Shown piece by piece: positions 48,326 through 57,196 of a stretch of DNA of 64,000 bases. Position 1 is the stretch's first letter, and every line of letters begins with the position of its first letter. The notes below the pieces were generated by a model. The model was not told the origin of the DNA and did no database searches. It saw only the letters and a list, made by a program, of their open reading frames with translations. The position numbers and the translations under genes were made by a program. This stretch comes from an uncultured Dysosmobacter sp. (GTDB lineage Bacteria; Bacillota; Clostridia; Oscillospirales; Oscillospiraceae): the NCBI GenBank assembly GCA_934590165.1, contig CAKTOO010000003.1, forward strand, positions 84,074-148,073. The letters are read 5' to 3'.

Positions 48326-49837
48326 ATGGAAACCTATGTGATTGCCCTGGACCAGGGCACCACCAGCTCCCGCGCCATCCTGTTCAACCGGGCAGGCAAC
48401 ATCGTCTCCCGGGCCCAGTATCCCTTCCGTCAGATCTATCCCCAGCCCGGTTGGGTGGAGCATGACCCCATGGAGATCTGGGCCACGGAGAAGCGGGCTG
48501 TGGCGGAGGCGGTGGACAGCGCCCACATCGACCCCAAGCAGATCGCGGCCATCGGCATCACCAACCAGCGGGAGACCACCATCTTGTGGGACGCCCACAC
48601 CAGTGAGCCGGTCCACAACGCCATCGTTTGGCAGTGCCGCCGCACCGCGCCTCTTTGCGACCGGTTGAAAGCCGACGGCCTTGGGACGGCGGTGACGGAC
48701 AAGACGGGCCTCCTCATCGACGCGTACTTCTCCGGCACGAAGATCAAATGGCTGCTGGACAATGTGCCCGGCGTCCGCCGGCGGGCGGAGAACGGGGAGC
48801 TGCGGGCAGGCACCGTGGACAGCTGGCTCATCTGGAATCTCACCGGCGGCAAGGTCCACGTGACAGACTACTCCAACGCCTCCCGCACCATGCTGTTCAA
48901 CATCCACACCCTCCAGTGGGACCGGGACCTGTGCGGTGCCCTGGATATCCCCATGTCCCTGCTGCCCATGCCCTGCCCCAACAGCCAGGTGTACGGCACC
49001 GTGGCCCCCGGCATTCCGGGACTGGAGGCACTGGCGGGCATTCCCATCTGCGGCAGCGCCGGCGACCAGCCGGCGGCCCTGTTCGGCCAGGCCTGCTTCC
49101 GGCCCGGCCAGGCGAAAAATACATACGGCACCGGCTGCTTCACCCTCATGAATGTGGGCGGTGAGCCGGTGCGGTCCGGCCACGGCCTGGTGACCTCCGT
49201 GGGCTGGTGCCTGGACGGGCGGACCACCTACGCCCTGGAGGGCAGTGTGTTTAACGCCGGCAGTACCATCCAGTGGCTGCGGGACGAGCTGGGTCTCATT
49301 CAAAGCGCCCCGGAGTGTGACCGTTTGGCGGAGAGCGTGCCATCCTCCGGCGGCGTCATCGTGGTGCCGGCCTTCACGGGCCTGGGGGCCCCGTATTGGG
49401 ATATGTATGCCCGGGGGACCATCCTGGGGCTGACCCGGGGCTCCACAAAGGCCCACATCGCCCGGGCGGTGCTGGATTCCATTGCCTTCCAGGTGACGGA
49501 CCTGGTCCGGGCCATGAACGAGGACGCCCCCTGCCCCATCACCACGCTGCGGGTGGACGGCGGCGCCTCCGTCAGCGATATCATGATGCAGACCCAGGCG
49601 GACATGCTGCGGCTGCCGGTGGACCGGCCCGCCCAGGTGGAGACCACCGCCTTCGGCGCGGCGGCACTGGCGGGGCTGGCCGCCGGAGTCTGGAGCGGTA
49701 CGGAGGAACTGGAGACCCTCCGCCGCAGCCAGTTCGTGTTCCGTCCCCAGCGGGACGAGGCGGCCTGCGAGACCGACTACGCACAATGGAAGCGGGCAGT
49801 GTCCCGCGCCTGCGGATGGATTGAAAACGAAGTGTAA
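48326..49837 (+). CDS. glpK: Glycerol kinase
   Basis: A 503-residue FGGY kinase phosphorylating glycerol to glycerol 3-phosphate. Typical features: ALDQGTTSSRAILF at the start, QRETTILWD, the region GTVDSWLIWNLTGGKVHVTD, GSAGDQPAALFGQ and VDGGASVSD. It has GAAAGGGACG upstream. No glpF or glpD is adjacent. Confidence 0.95.
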   Translation: METYVIALDQGTTSSRAILFNRAGNIVSRAQYPFRQIYPQPGWVEHDPMEIWATEKRAVAEAVDSAHIDPKQIAAIGITNQRETTILWDAHTSEPVHNAIVWQCRRTAPLCDRLKADGLGTAVTDKTGLLIDAYFSGTKIKWLLDNVPGVRRRAENGELRAGTVDSWLIWNLTGGKVHVTDYSNASRTMLFNIHTLQWDRDLCGALDIPMSLLPMPCPNSQVYGTVAPGIPGLEALAGIPICGSAGDQPAALFGQACFRPGQAKNTYGTGCFTLMNVGGEPVRSGHGLVTSVGWCLDGRTTYALEGSVFNAGSTIQWLRDELGLIQSAPECDRLAESVPSSGGVIVVPAFTGLGAPYWDMYARGTILGLTRGSTKAHIARAVLDSIAFQVTDLVRAMNEDAPCPITTLRVDGGASVSDIMMQTQADMLRLPVDRPAQVETTAFGAAALAGLAAGVWSGTEELETLRRSQFVFRPQRDEAACETDYAQWKRAVSRACGWIENEV

Positions 49838-49854
49838 ACATCTCATGAAATTTG

Positions 49855-49883
49855 TTGCGCTTTCCTGGAAAGTGGGGTATACT
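49855..49883 (+). promoter_or_regulatory. Promoter of the zinc-ribbon protein gene
   Basis: TTGCGC (49855-49860), 17-base spacer, TATACT (49878-49883). Confidence 0.65.
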
Positions 49884-49953
49884 GACCACAACCAGGCAAA
49901 CTGGAAGGAAACGGAATCCCATCCTGCGCGATGAAACGAAAGGAGTTTTTGAT

Positions 49954-50331
49954 ATGGCTTTTTTTGATGAACTGACCAAGAAGGCAAAGGATGTGGCCAA
50001 CCTGGCCGCTGACAAGGCGAAGGACGCCGCCGAACTGACGAAGATCAGCGTTGCCATCGCCGGCGAGCAGAAGGAGATCGACAAGAATTACCGCACCGTT
50101 GGCGAGTGGTTCGTCAATGAGTACGAGGGCGAGATCCCCGATGCCGTCCGTGACCTGGTGGAGGCGATCAACGCCGGCAAGGCCAAGATCGCCGAACTGG
50201 AGGCCAGCAAGCCCGCCAAGGAGGAAGCGCCCGAGGCGGAGACGGCCGCTCCCGCCGGTAAGAAGTGCCCCATCTGCGGTGCCGAGTCCGACAGCAAGTT
50301 CTGCCCCCAGTGCGGCGCGCCCATGGAATAA
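49954..50331 (+). CDS. Small helical protein with C-terminal zinc ribbon
   Basis: A 125-residue protein: helical, charged N-terminal part (about 1-75), Ala/Glu/Pro-rich linker, and a C-terminal zinc ribbon with CPIC and CPQC (KKCPICGAESDSKFCPQCGA). The layout is common in Clostridia but its function is unknown. RBS: AAAGGAG. Monocistronic, with its own promoter and terminator. Confidence 0.8.
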   Translation: MAFFDELTKKAKDVANLAADKAKDAAELTKISVAIAGEQKEIDKNYRTVGEWFVNEYEGEIPDAVRDLVEAINAGKAKIAELEASKPAKEEAPEAETAAPAGKKCPICGAESDSKFCPQCGAPME

Positions 50332-50340
50332 GACGCGAAA

Positions 50341-50370
50341 CATCCCCGGCCGCGGCCGGGGATGTTTTTT
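50341..50370 (+). terminator. Terminator
   Basis: Stem CATCCCCGGCC / GGCCGGGGATG followed by T6. Confidence 0.9.
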
Positions 50371-50390
50371 GTGAAAAGTGGTAAATGCAA

Positions 50391-50419
50391 CGGACAAATC
50401 TGGAAAAAACTGCTACAAT
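50391..50419 (+). promoter_or_regulatory. Promoter of the hypothetical gene at 50451
   Basis: CGGACA (50391-50396), 17-base spacer, TACAAT (50414-50419). Confidence 0.5.
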
Positions 50420-50450
50420 CAAGCGAAATTATTCAAAGGAGGTCCACCGA

Positions 50451-50825
50451 ATGCCGATCTTTCAAATGAAATCCCAGTCTGCTTCCTGCACGCTGGAGGA
50501 GGCGGAGAACGATTACCGCAATGCCCGCCGGGTAGCACAGTACCGCGTTGGGGCGCAGGCCGCCTATTTTCCCGCGTTCCCGGGCACAAAATACCTGCCT
50601 TACGCGGCGGTGGACCGGGTCATCAGCAAAAATTCCGCCCTCAGCGTCACAGGCTGCTGCGGCAAGCAGCTGCCTGTGATCCGGGTGCGGCTGTTTTACG
50701 ATGGGGAGTTTTACCAGGAGTTCGTCTTTGAAAAGCAAAAGCAGGCGGATGTGCTGCTGGACGCCGTGGCCGCTGCCCGGCCGGGGCTGCCCCTGGTGCG
50801 GGACACCACGCCCTTCGGTGCGTAA
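50451..50825 (+). CDS. Hypothetical protein
   Basis: A 124-residue soluble protein without a recognised family. It is rich in aromatic residues in the first half (YRVGAQAAYFPAFPGTKYL) and has adjacent cysteines (TGCCGK). No membrane segment or signal. ATG 50451 has AAAGGAGGTCCACCGA upstream, a very strong ribosome site. Own promoter and terminator. Confidence 0.7.
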   Translation: MPIFQMKSQSASCTLEEAENDYRNARRVAQYRVGAQAAYFPAFPGTKYLPYAAVDRVISKNSALSVTGCCGKQLPVIRVRLFYDGEFYQEFVFEKQKQADVLLDAVAAARPGLPLVRDTTPFGA

Positions 50826-50849
50826 AGTTCCCGCCGCAAGTGCATAAAA

Positions 50850-50887
50850 AACGTGCCGTGAGACCAGCTCACGGCACGCTTGGTTTT
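50850..50887. terminator. Bidirectional terminator
   Basis: Stem CGTGCCGTGAG / CTCACGGCACG with loop ACCAG, A6 on the left and T5 on the right. Confidence 0.88.
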
Positions 50888-51592
50888 TCAGAACTTGTTT
50901 TTGATGACCTGCTCATACTGTCCGGTGGCAAGGTCCGTGTAGCGGACGAACAGGGACACCTTGTTGTCCGCGTTCAGAGCCTCCCACATCTGCTCCGCCA
51001 GAGCTCCGGCGCTGGGAGCGTCCAGCACCACCCGCTCCGGCTCGCCCCCAAAGGAGGGAAGGGGATTGCCGTCGCCCATGTAGGTGTGGATGAAGCGGCC
51101 CTCGCCGACAAGGGGGCGGTCGTAGGTGTAGAAGTAGCGGTGGCAGCAGCTGGGGTCGCCGTCGGCGGACTTCAGGATGGACAGCTGGAAGCTGCCGTCA
51201 GGGCTCACAAGACCGGAGATACGGGGGGTGTAGTTGGGGCCGTCCGGCTCGAACTCCCGGCTGTGCAGGGCCTCGGCAAAGGTGCGGCCCTGAAGCAGAT
51301 AGTCCCGGATGGTGTCCGTCTGGTCGCCGTTGGTGACGATCAGTCCCTTACCCACCTGGCGGACGGGATGGTAGATGATGAGACTGGGGTCCGTCATCTT
51401 GGAGGGGTCGTGGGCCTCGGTGCGGATGCCGTCCTCCGTGACGGTGAACACCCGGTTCCGGGAGTTTTCGCTGCGGCCCATGATGAAGTAGGCGGCCACG
51501 GCGTACTTGCCGTCGGCGCTGCGGCCCAGGACGATGCCCCGGCCGGGATAGGGATTGCTGCGAAGCTGCTGGGAAAGATCCAGTTTGTTCAT
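50888..51592 (-). CDS. IMP cyclohydrolase (PurO-like)
   Basis: A 234-residue protein of the IMP cyclohydrolase family that closes the purine ring of FAICAR to IMP. Family stretches: NPYPGRGIVLGRS, YFIMGRSENSRNRVF near residues 35-49, and DGDPSCCHRYFY. In bacteria the bifunctional PurH is usual; this stand-alone form would need a separate AICAR formyltransferase (PurH-type or PurP), not in this window. Confidence 0.88.
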   Translation of the reverse strand: MNKLDLSQQLRSNPYPGRGIVLGRSADGKYAVAAYFIMGRSENSRNRVFTVTEDGIRTEAHDPSKMTDPSLIIYHPVRQVGKGLIVTNGDQTDTIRDYLLQGRTFAEALHSREFEPDGPNYTPRISGLVSPDGSFQLSILKSADGDPSCCHRYFYTYDRPLVGEGRFIHTYMGDGNPLPSFGGEPERVVLDAPSAGALAEQMWEALNADNKVSLFVRYTDLATGQYEQVIKNKF

Positions 51593-51604
51593 GGCGAAGG
51601 CTCC

Positions 51605-52120
51605 TTATCGTAAAAGTTTTTTGCGTTCCTTGTAATCGGGGAGATATCTGGCCAGCAGTGCGTAAAAGGCGGGACCGTGGTTTTTCTCCCGGATGTGGCA
51701 CAGCTCGTGTACCACCACCAGGTCAATGGCCTCCTCCGGCTGCTGCATCAAAAAGCAGGAAAAGCACAGGCTGTTTTTCCCACTGCAGCTGCCGTAGCGC
51801 TTTTGGGCGGCGGTGATCTTGACGCCGGTGGACTGGACGCCCATGACGGCGGCCCAGCGGGCCACCTTGGGGGGCAGGGCCTCCCTGGCCCGGGCCTTCA
51901 GGGCGGCGATGTCCGCTGCCGTGGGAGGCGGAGGCACCGCGGCGGCCCGCTGCCGCTGCCGCTCCAGGTGGCGGGCGATCCAATCCTCGTGGGCGGCCAC
52001 GAATTCGTCGATGCGGGCCTGGCTCACCCGCAGGGGGGCACGAACCAGCACCCGGCAGTCCCGGGTGATCTCCAGCGCCAGCGTCCGCCGGCGGGAGCGA
52101 ATCAATTCATATGCACTCAT
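51605..52120 (-). CDS. YgjP/SprT-like zinc metallopeptidase
   Basis: A 171-residue M48-like DUF45 protein. Zinc motif HELCHIREKNHG (HExxH) near 137-148, with the preceding KRYGSCSGKNSLCFS typical of the YgjP-like family. Cytosolic. The physiological substrate is unknown. It lies 12 bases upstream of the IMP cyclohydrolase gene on the same strand. Confidence 0.88.
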   Translation of the reverse strand: MSAYELIRSRRRTLALEITRDCRVLVRAPLRVSQARIDEFVAAHEDWIARHLERQRQRAAAVPPPPTAADIAALKARAREALPPKVARWAAVMGVQSTGVKITAAQKRYGSCSGKNSLCFSCFLMQQPEEAIDLVVVHELCHIREKNHGPAFYALLARYLPDYKERKKLLR

Positions 52121-52149
52121 GGTAGTACCTTATCACAGAGCGGTTGAAA

Positions 52150-52192
52150 ACACAAGAAAAAAGGGAGGCGGCGGACCCGCTTCCCTTTTGTT
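52150..52192 (-). terminator. Terminator downstream of the HD-domain gene
   Basis: Stem around AAAAGGGAGGCGG / CCGCTTCCCTTTT with a short loop, just after the stop of the minus-strand gene. Confidence 0.7.
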
Positions 52193-52200
52193 CATTTTGC

Positions 52201-52785
52201 TCACAGGGCCGCCATGGCATCGTTGACGCTGTCCTCGCAGGAGCGCATGGCCTGGATGGTCTTGTCCATCAGCTCCTCCAAAGCCCAGCCCAGTTTTTCC
52301 GCGCCATCCCGGATGACATCCCGGGAGCAGCCGGCGGCGAACTTCTTGTCCTTGAACTTCTTTTTCAGGGAGCTGACCTCCATATCCTGGCAGCTTTTGC
52401 TGGGGCGCATCCGGGCGGCGGCGCCGATGAGGCCCGTCAGCTCGTCGGCGGCAAAGAGGACCTTCTCCATCTCGTGGACAGGCTCCACTTCGCAGCAGAG
52501 GCCGAAGCCGTGGGAGCAGACGGCGTGGATGAGCTCGTCGGAGCAGCCGATCTCCGCCAGCAGCTCCGGGGCCTTTTTGCAGTGTTCCTCCGGCCACTTC
52601 TCAAAATCCACGTCGTGGAGCAGGCCCACGGTGGCCCAGAAGTCCGCGTCCTCGCCGTAGCCCAGCTCCTGGGCGTACCAGCGCATGGTGCCCTCCACCG
52701 TCAGGGCGTGCTGGATGTGGAAGGGTTCGGAATTGTATGTTTTCAGCAGCGCCAGGGCCGCTTCTCTCGCAGGACATGCTTTCAT
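52201..52785 (-). CDS. HD-domain phosphohydrolase
   Basis: A 194-residue HD-domain protein. Metal ligands: H in HIQHALTVEG, HD in GLLHDVDFEKWPEEH, H in AVCSHGF and D in ADELTG. It may hydrolyse a nucleotide or phosphoester. ATG 52785 follows AAAGGAGCGGTCATCC. Monocistronic. Confidence 0.85.
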   Translation of the reverse strand: MKACPAREAALALLKTYNSEPFHIQHALTVEGTMRWYAQELGYGEDADFWATVGLLHDVDFEKWPEEHCKKAPELLAEIGCSDELIHAVCSHGFGLCCEVEPVHEMEKVLFAADELTGLIGAAARMRPSKSCQDMEVSSLKKKFKDKKFAAGCSRDVIRDGAEKLGWALEELMDKTIQAMRSCEDSVNDAMAAL

Positions 52786-52855
52786 GGATGACCGCTCCTT
52801 TGTATATAAAATTGGTGCCAGTATACCCACTTTTTTCCCCGCTTTGCAAGTCTGC

Positions 52856-53536
52856 TCAAATCTCCCGGGGGTCCGGGTCACCGTCCAGGGTGACAAAGTA
52901 ATCGTAATAGGGCAGCAGGAATTCAAAATCCCGCTTCAGATGGTCCACGATCTCCCGGCTGAACAGCTCCTCCGTCAGCTTGTCCTGGTGGAGAATGGAG
53001 AAGGACTTCATTTTGTACCAGGGCTCCAGCAGGGGGGAGGGCGCGGCGGCGCGGGGGCGCTTGTAATCCTCCGTTTCCAAAGCCAGCTCCCGCTGGCCGT
53101 TCAGACGCCGGGTCAGAACCTCCATGGTCTTGGGGTCACGGTCGATGCGGGCCCGGAGCTTGGCCATGGTCAGGGGCTTTGGCATATAGTAGCCCATGCC
53201 GCAGTACCAGCCGTCCGGGGACAGCTCGAACCAGAGGGTGGGGTGGGCCGTCCACTGCTCGGAGGGCTGCTCCACGGAAAACCACAGGCTCTCCTTATAG
53301 GGACCCCGGCCGTGGAGCCGGCGGGCGTCCCGGTAAATGCGGGTGACCTTGGAGATGAGGCCGTAGTCCGGCCGCTTCTCCCGGATGAAGTCATACAGTT
53401 CCTCACTCAGTTCCCGCATGGGCTGGTAGAACTGGGTCAAGTAAATATCCTTGTGGGCCTCGAACCAGGTCCGCTCGTTGTTGAAGCGGATGCCCCACAT
53501 AAAGTCCACGGTCTCGTCGGTGAATCCGGTAAACAT
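52856..53536 (-). CDS. DUF2461 domain protein
   Basis: A 226-residue DUF2461 protein: the family start (FMWGIRFNNERTWFEAHKDIY) and RIYRDARRLHGRGPYKESLW are clear. Function unknown. The start at 53536 is supported by GGGAGGGTACC upstream. Promoter on the minus strand: TTGCCC (53598-53593), 17-base spacer, TATACT (53575-53570). Confidence 0.88.
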   Translation of the reverse strand: MFTGFTDETVDFMWGIRFNNERTWFEAHKDIYLTQFYQPMRELSEELYDFIREKRPDYGLISKVTRIYRDARRLHGRGPYKESLWFSVEQPSEQWTAHPTLWFELSPDGWYCGMGYYMPKPLTMAKLRARIDRDPKTMEVLTRRLNGQRELALETEDYKRPRAAAPSPLLEPWYKMKSFSILHQDKLTEELFSREIVDHLKRDFEFLLPYYDYFVTLDGDPDPREI

Positions 53537-53612
53537 GGTACCCTCCCGTTGTATTTCAAAATCGGGAAAAGTATAGCACAAAATGGTTCCCGGGGCAACG
53601 ACACAAAAACAA

Positions 53613-53640
53613 AGCCCGGAGAAAAATTCTCCGGGCTGGG
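53613..53640 (-). terminator. Terminator of the cytidylate kinase-like gene
   Basis: Stem AGCCCGGAGAA / TTCTCCGGGCT followed by TTGTTTTTG on the minus strand. Confidence 0.8.
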
Positions 53641-53654
53641 GATGTATGGATGGC

Positions 53655-54257
53655 TCAGTCTTCCGCCCGGGCGGCGGCCACGATGAGCTTGACGCAGGTG
53701 TCATAGCCCAGGGCGCCGCTGTCCAGGGTCATGTGGTAGTTGTGGCTGTCGCCCCACTTTTTGCCGGTGTAGTGGTTGTAGTAATTGTGGCGGCTGGCGT
53801 CCTTTTTGGCCATGAGGCGCTGGATCTCCGTGGCGTTGGTGCTGCCGATCATCTCGCTGACCCGGACGGCCCGGTGGACATCGTCGGCGTGGATGAACAC
53901 GTTGATGCAGTCGATGCCAGCCTCCTGCAAAAGCACGTTGGCGCACCGGCCCAGAATAACGCAGGGCCCCTCCTGGGCGAAACGCAGGATGATGGCCTCC
54001 TGCACATCGTGGATGGCGTCCTGGGTGTCCCGGTAATTGGAACTGGAGACGGCGCAGATGCTCTTGAGGAAGGAGCCAGTCTTGGAGATCTCCTCGCCCT
54101 CGTCCTCCACCAGGTCGATCTCAAAGCCGCTGGCCTTGGCGGTTTCCCGGACGATGTCCCGGTCATAGAAGGGAATGTCCAGCTCCTCGGCCACCTGCTT
54201 GCCGATGGAGTGGCCGCCGGCGCCGTATTCACGGCTGATGGTAATGATCTTGTTCAT
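53655..54257 (-). CDS. Cytidylate kinase-like family protein
   Basis: A 200-residue P-loop kinase of the AAA_26/cytidylate kinase-like family: REYGAGGHSIGK (9-20) as P-loop, FYDRDIV and GRCANVLL. Such proteins are close to CMP kinase but their substrate is unknown. It is not the regular cmk gene, which is usually longer and has a CMP-binding insert. Confidence 0.85.
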   Translation of the reverse strand: MNKIITISREYGAGGHSIGKQVAEELDIPFYDRDIVRETAKASGFEIDLVEDEGEEISKTGSFLKSICAVSSSNYRDTQDAIHDVQEAIILRFAQEGPCVILGRCANVLLQEAGIDCINVFIHADDVHRAVRVSEMIGSTNATEIQRLMAKKDASRHNYYNHYTGKKWGDSHNYHMTLDSGALGYDTCVKLIVAAARAED

Positions 54258-54346
54258 CCTTTTGTGTCCTCCGTTTCCATGCCGTCCATGCGGCGTATCA
54301 CTATCAGTATCATACCATATTCCCGCCGCCGGCGCAACGGAAAATG

Positions 54347-54973
54347 TCAGCCTGGCAGGCTCCGTTCCAGCAGGCGCAGGATGGTGTCCGCATGGCGGTA
54401 CTCGTCGGCGCTGAGCTCATTCAAAAGGCGGATGAGACAGGGGTCTGTGGTGCCGTCGGCGGCCCGAGCGTAGTTAAAGCCGCTGCACGCCTCCAGATGA
54501 TACCGCTCCCGCAGGGCGGCGCACCACTGGCCCACGCACACAGGACTGCGGTGGACGGCGGGGCGGTAGCACTGGCCGGTGATGAGGTAGTGGGCCGCCA
54601 GCAGACGGCGGGCGTGGGAGGCCTCGTCATCAGCGATGTCCCGCAGCCGCTGCCGGGCCCAGACGGGACCTTGGCGGGCAATGGCCAAAAAGTACTGCCG
54701 GTCCGCCAGGGACTCCTCGATAAAGCCGGTGAGGACCTCCAGCATTTCCTCGGCGGCGGTCCCCATGCAGCAGGGATTGGGCTGGGCACCGGGCAGCTGG
54801 CTCTCCGGCGGGGATGGCTGGCTTTCCGGCGGCGTCTCGGCCCGGGCCTCCGGGGCGCTTGGCGCGGCCTGGTCCATGCCGGGGTAGGGCTCCAGGGTGG
54901 GGGCCACCCGCTGCCACACACGGTCGTACTGGCGGTAGTCATAGACCTGGGGACGGTGCGGTTCTTGTTCCAT
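54347..54973 (-). CDS. Ferritin-like domain protein
   Basis: A 208-residue protein with a Pro/Glu/Ser-rich N-terminal tail (about 1-65) and a C-terminal four-helix ferritin-like domain (AAEEMLEVLTGFIEESLADRQYF..., DIADDEASHARRLLAAHYL). The metal-binding Glu/His pattern (EES, DEASH) is partly present. A Fe/Mn-related or structural role is possible. RBS: GAAAGGAGGGACTTTTT. Confidence 0.75.
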   Translation of the reverse strand: MEQEPHRPQVYDYRQYDRVWQRVAPTLEPYPGMDQAAPSAPEARAETPPESQPSPPESQLPGAQPNPCCMGTAAEEMLEVLTGFIEESLADRQYFLAIARQGPVWARQRLRDIADDEASHARRLLAAHYLITGQCYRPAVHRSPVCVGQWCAALRERYHLEACSGFNYARAADGTTDPCLIRLLNELSADEYRHADTILRLLERSLPG

Positions 54974-55094
54974 AAAAAGTCCCTCCTTTCTCTCAAGTAT
55001 ATGCGGCGTTGGGAAAACCGTGCCTGCGGGACAGGCGAAGCGTTGGAAATCTCCGCTTTTGGTTAAAATACCCTGGGAAAAGTCCGCTGCCGCG

Positions 55095-55123
55095 TTGCTT
55101 TTTTCATTTGCTTCTGCTAGAAT
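55095..55123 (+). promoter_or_regulatory. Promoter of the sufC-sufB operon
   Basis: TTGCTT (55095-55100), 17-base spacer, TAGAAT (55118-55123). Confidence 0.65.
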
Positions 55124-55167
55124 AGACAAGCTATGAGCATTTTTTGCCAAAAAGGAGGTTCCATTTC

Positions 55168-55908
55168 ATGCTGGAACTGAAATCGATCAGCTACGCTGTC
55201 CGGGAGGGGGACAGTGAGCTGGGGATCTTAAAGGATATTTCCCTGACCATTGATGACCACAAGCTGGTGGTGTTCACCGGCCCCAACGGCGGCGGCAAGA
55301 CCACCCTGGCAAAGATCATCATGGGACTGGTGAAGCCCACCTCCGGCCAGATCCTCTGGAACGGCCAGGACATCACGGACCTGGGCATCACGGAGCGGGC
55401 CCGCCTGGGCATCAGCTACGGCTTCCAACAGCCGCCCCGCTTTAAGGGCCTGACGGTCCGCAACCTGCTGACCCTGGCCAGCGGCGACGAGAAGCTGTCC
55501 AAGGACAAGTGCTGCCAGTACCTCACCAAGGTGGGTCTGTGCGCCAACGACTATCTGGACCGGGAGGTGGATGTGTCCCTCTCCGGCGGCGAGGTCAAGC
55601 GCATTGAGATCGCCACCATCCTGGCCCGCAACAGCCAGCTCATGATCTTCGACGAGCCGGAGGCTGGCATCGACCTGTGGAGCTTTGCCCGGCTGACGGA
55701 GACCTTTGAACAGATCCACGCCACCGGCACCGCCACCATGATCATCATCTCCCACCAGGAGCGCATCATCTCCCTGGCGGACGAGGTCATCGTGGTGGGC
55801 GACGGCACCATCCGCCACCGGGGCAGCGCGGCGGACATCCTGCCCCAGATTTTGGCGGATACCCTGGGCACTTGCCCGGTACTGACGAAGGGAGGCGACG
55901 CGCAATGA
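55168..55908 (+). CDS. sufC: Fe-S cluster assembly ATPase SufC
   Basis: A 246-residue ABC ATPase. Walker A GPNGGGKT (38-45), signature LSGGE, Walker B MIFDEPEAGID and the H-loop in IISHQERI are intact. SufC drives Fe-S scaffold remodelling. It overlaps the partner gene by ATGA. AAAAGGAGGTTCC lies upstream. Confidence 0.9.
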   Translation: MLELKSISYAVREGDSELGILKDISLTIDDHKLVVFTGPNGGGKTTLAKIIMGLVKPTSGQILWNGQDITDLGITERARLGISYGFQQPPRFKGLTVRNLLTLASGDEKLSKDKCCQYLTKVGLCANDYLDREVDVSLSGGEVKRIEIATILARNSQLMIFDEPEAGIDLWSFARLTETFEQIHATGTATMIIISHQERIISLADEVIVVGDGTIRHRGSAADILPQILADTLGTCPVLTKGGDAQ

Positions 55909-56831
55909 TGGACAACGAGATCGACCGCGAGCTTCTGGAAAAGATCGCGGACATGCTGGGCAAGCCTGTGGGCGCCTTTAACATCCGCAAGGACTCCGGC
56001 TGCGACGGCCGCCAGTCCACGGAGCATATTGAGATCACCAGCAAGACCGACGGCAAAAGCGGTATCGACATCCGCATCAAGGACGGCACCGTGGGCGAGA
56101 CCTGCCACATTCCCGTCATCATCACCAAGCCCGGCATCGAGGAAATGGTGTATAACGATTTCTATATCGGAGAGAACTGCAACGTGGAGATCGTGGCCGG
56201 CTGCGGCATCCACAACTGCGGCGACCAGACCAGCCGCCACGACGGCCTTCATACCTTCTACGTGGGCAAGAACTCCCACGTCCACTACACGGAAAAGCAT
56301 TACGGCGAGGGCGACGGCAAGGGCGGCCGCGTCATGAATCCCCAGACGGTGGTGTATCTGGAGGAGGGCGCCTCCATCCAGATGGACACCACCCAGATCC
56401 GGGGCGTCGACTCCACGAAGCGGGACACGAAGATCGTCTGCGGCAAAAATGCTGAAGCCGTCGTCACCGAGCGCCTGCTGACCCACGGGGAGCAGACTGC
56501 CGAAAGCGACATGGAGATCGTCCTGGACGGCGAGAACTCCAAGGGCCGGGTCATTTCCCGCTCCGTGGCCCAGGATACCTCCAGCCAGGTGTTCTACCCC
56601 CGCATGGTGGGCAACGCCCAGTGCTTCGGCCATGTCCAGTGCGACTCCATCATCATGGGGGAGGCCAAGATCAAGTCCATCCCCGCCATCACCGCCAACT
56701 GCACCGAGGCCCAGCTGGTCCACGAGGCCGCCATCGGCAAGATCGCCGGCGAGCAGCTTTTGAAGCTGGAGACCCTGGGACTGACGGAGGAGGAAGCCGA
56801 GGACTGCATCCTCAAGGGCTTCCTGGCGTAA
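55905..56831 (+). CDS. SufB/SufD family Fe-S assembly scaffold (short form)
   Basis: A 308-residue SufBD-fold protein. The beta-helix core carries the family patterns EEGASIQMDTTQIRGVDST, RGRVISRSVAQDTSS (seen as KGRVISRSVAQDTSS) and a C-terminal EEEAEDCILKGFL. It is shorter than E. coli SufB (about 495) and matches the ancestral one-scaffold partner of SufC in two-gene SUF-like minimal systems. No sufS, sufU or sufD is adjacent. Confidence 0.85.
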   Translation: MMDNEIDRELLEKIADMLGKPVGAFNIRKDSGCDGRQSTEHIEITSKTDGKSGIDIRIKDGTVGETCHIPVIITKPGIEEMVYNDFYIGENCNVEIVAGCGIHNCGDQTSRHDGLHTFYVGKNSHVHYTEKHYGEGDGKGGRVMNPQTVVYLEEGASIQMDTTQIRGVDSTKRDTKIVCGKNAEAVVTERLLTHGEQTAESDMEIVLDGENSKGRVISRSVAQDTSSQVFYPRMVGNAQCFGHVQCDSIIMGEAKIKSIPAITANCTEAQLVHEAAIGKIAGEQLLKLETLGLTEEEAEDCILKGFLA

Positions 56832-56832
56832 C

Positions 56833-56872
56833 AAAAAAACAGTGACGGCAATTTTGCCGTCACTGTTTTTTT
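56833..56872. terminator. Bidirectional terminator
   Basis: An 18-bp stem AAAAAACAGTGACGGCAA and complement, loop TT. It also overlaps the end of the convergent Xre gene. Confidence 0.9.
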
Positions 56873-57069
56873 CTTCCGGATAAATCATCCAGGCTGACCT
56901 GATAATAATCTGCCAGTGCAATCAGTGTTTTCAGCCGAGGAACGGTTTGTCCTGATTCATAGCGGTTATATGCTTTAACGCTGCATCCTAGATGCGCAGC
57001 AACATCGGCTTGACGTTTGTGTTGTTGTTCCCGCAATTGCCGCAGGCGCAGAGAAAACATTTTGGCCAT
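56860..57069 (-). CDS. Xre-family helix-turn-helix protein
   Basis: A 69-residue Xre protein, essentially only the HTH (LRQLREQQHKRQADVAAHLG ... RLKTLIALADYYQVSLDDL). ATG 57069 or 57060 are possible starts; neither has a strong ribosome site. A palindrome GGACAA-A-TTGTCC at 57114-57126 upstream may be its operator. Sequence is AT-richer than neighbours, suggesting acquisition. Confidence 0.75.
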   Translation of the reverse strand: MAKMFSLRLRQLREQQHKRQADVAAHLGCSVKAYNRYESGQTVPRLKTLIALADYYQVSLDDLSGRKKQ

Positions 57070-57113
57070 CTCGCAGACAATATAGCAGAAAATAGTAGAA
57101 AAGAGGCATTTTT

Positions 57114-57126
57114 GGACAAATTGTCC
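57114..57126. promoter_or_regulatory. Possible Xre operator
   Basis: Perfect 13-base palindrome GGACAAATTGTCC about 45 bases before the small Xre gene. Inferred from position. Confidence 0.4.
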
Positions 57127-57152
57127 TAAAAAGTCTGTTCGGCTTTTGAGAG

Positions 57153-57196
57153 GAAAAGGAGCCCGCCTGGGCCATCGGTCCAGGCGGGCTCCTTTT
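57153..57196 (-). terminator. Terminator of the gls24-fakA operon
   Basis: A 17-bp stem AAAAGGAGCCCGCCTGG and complement, loop GCCATCGGT, followed by T-run on both sides. Confidence 0.9.
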
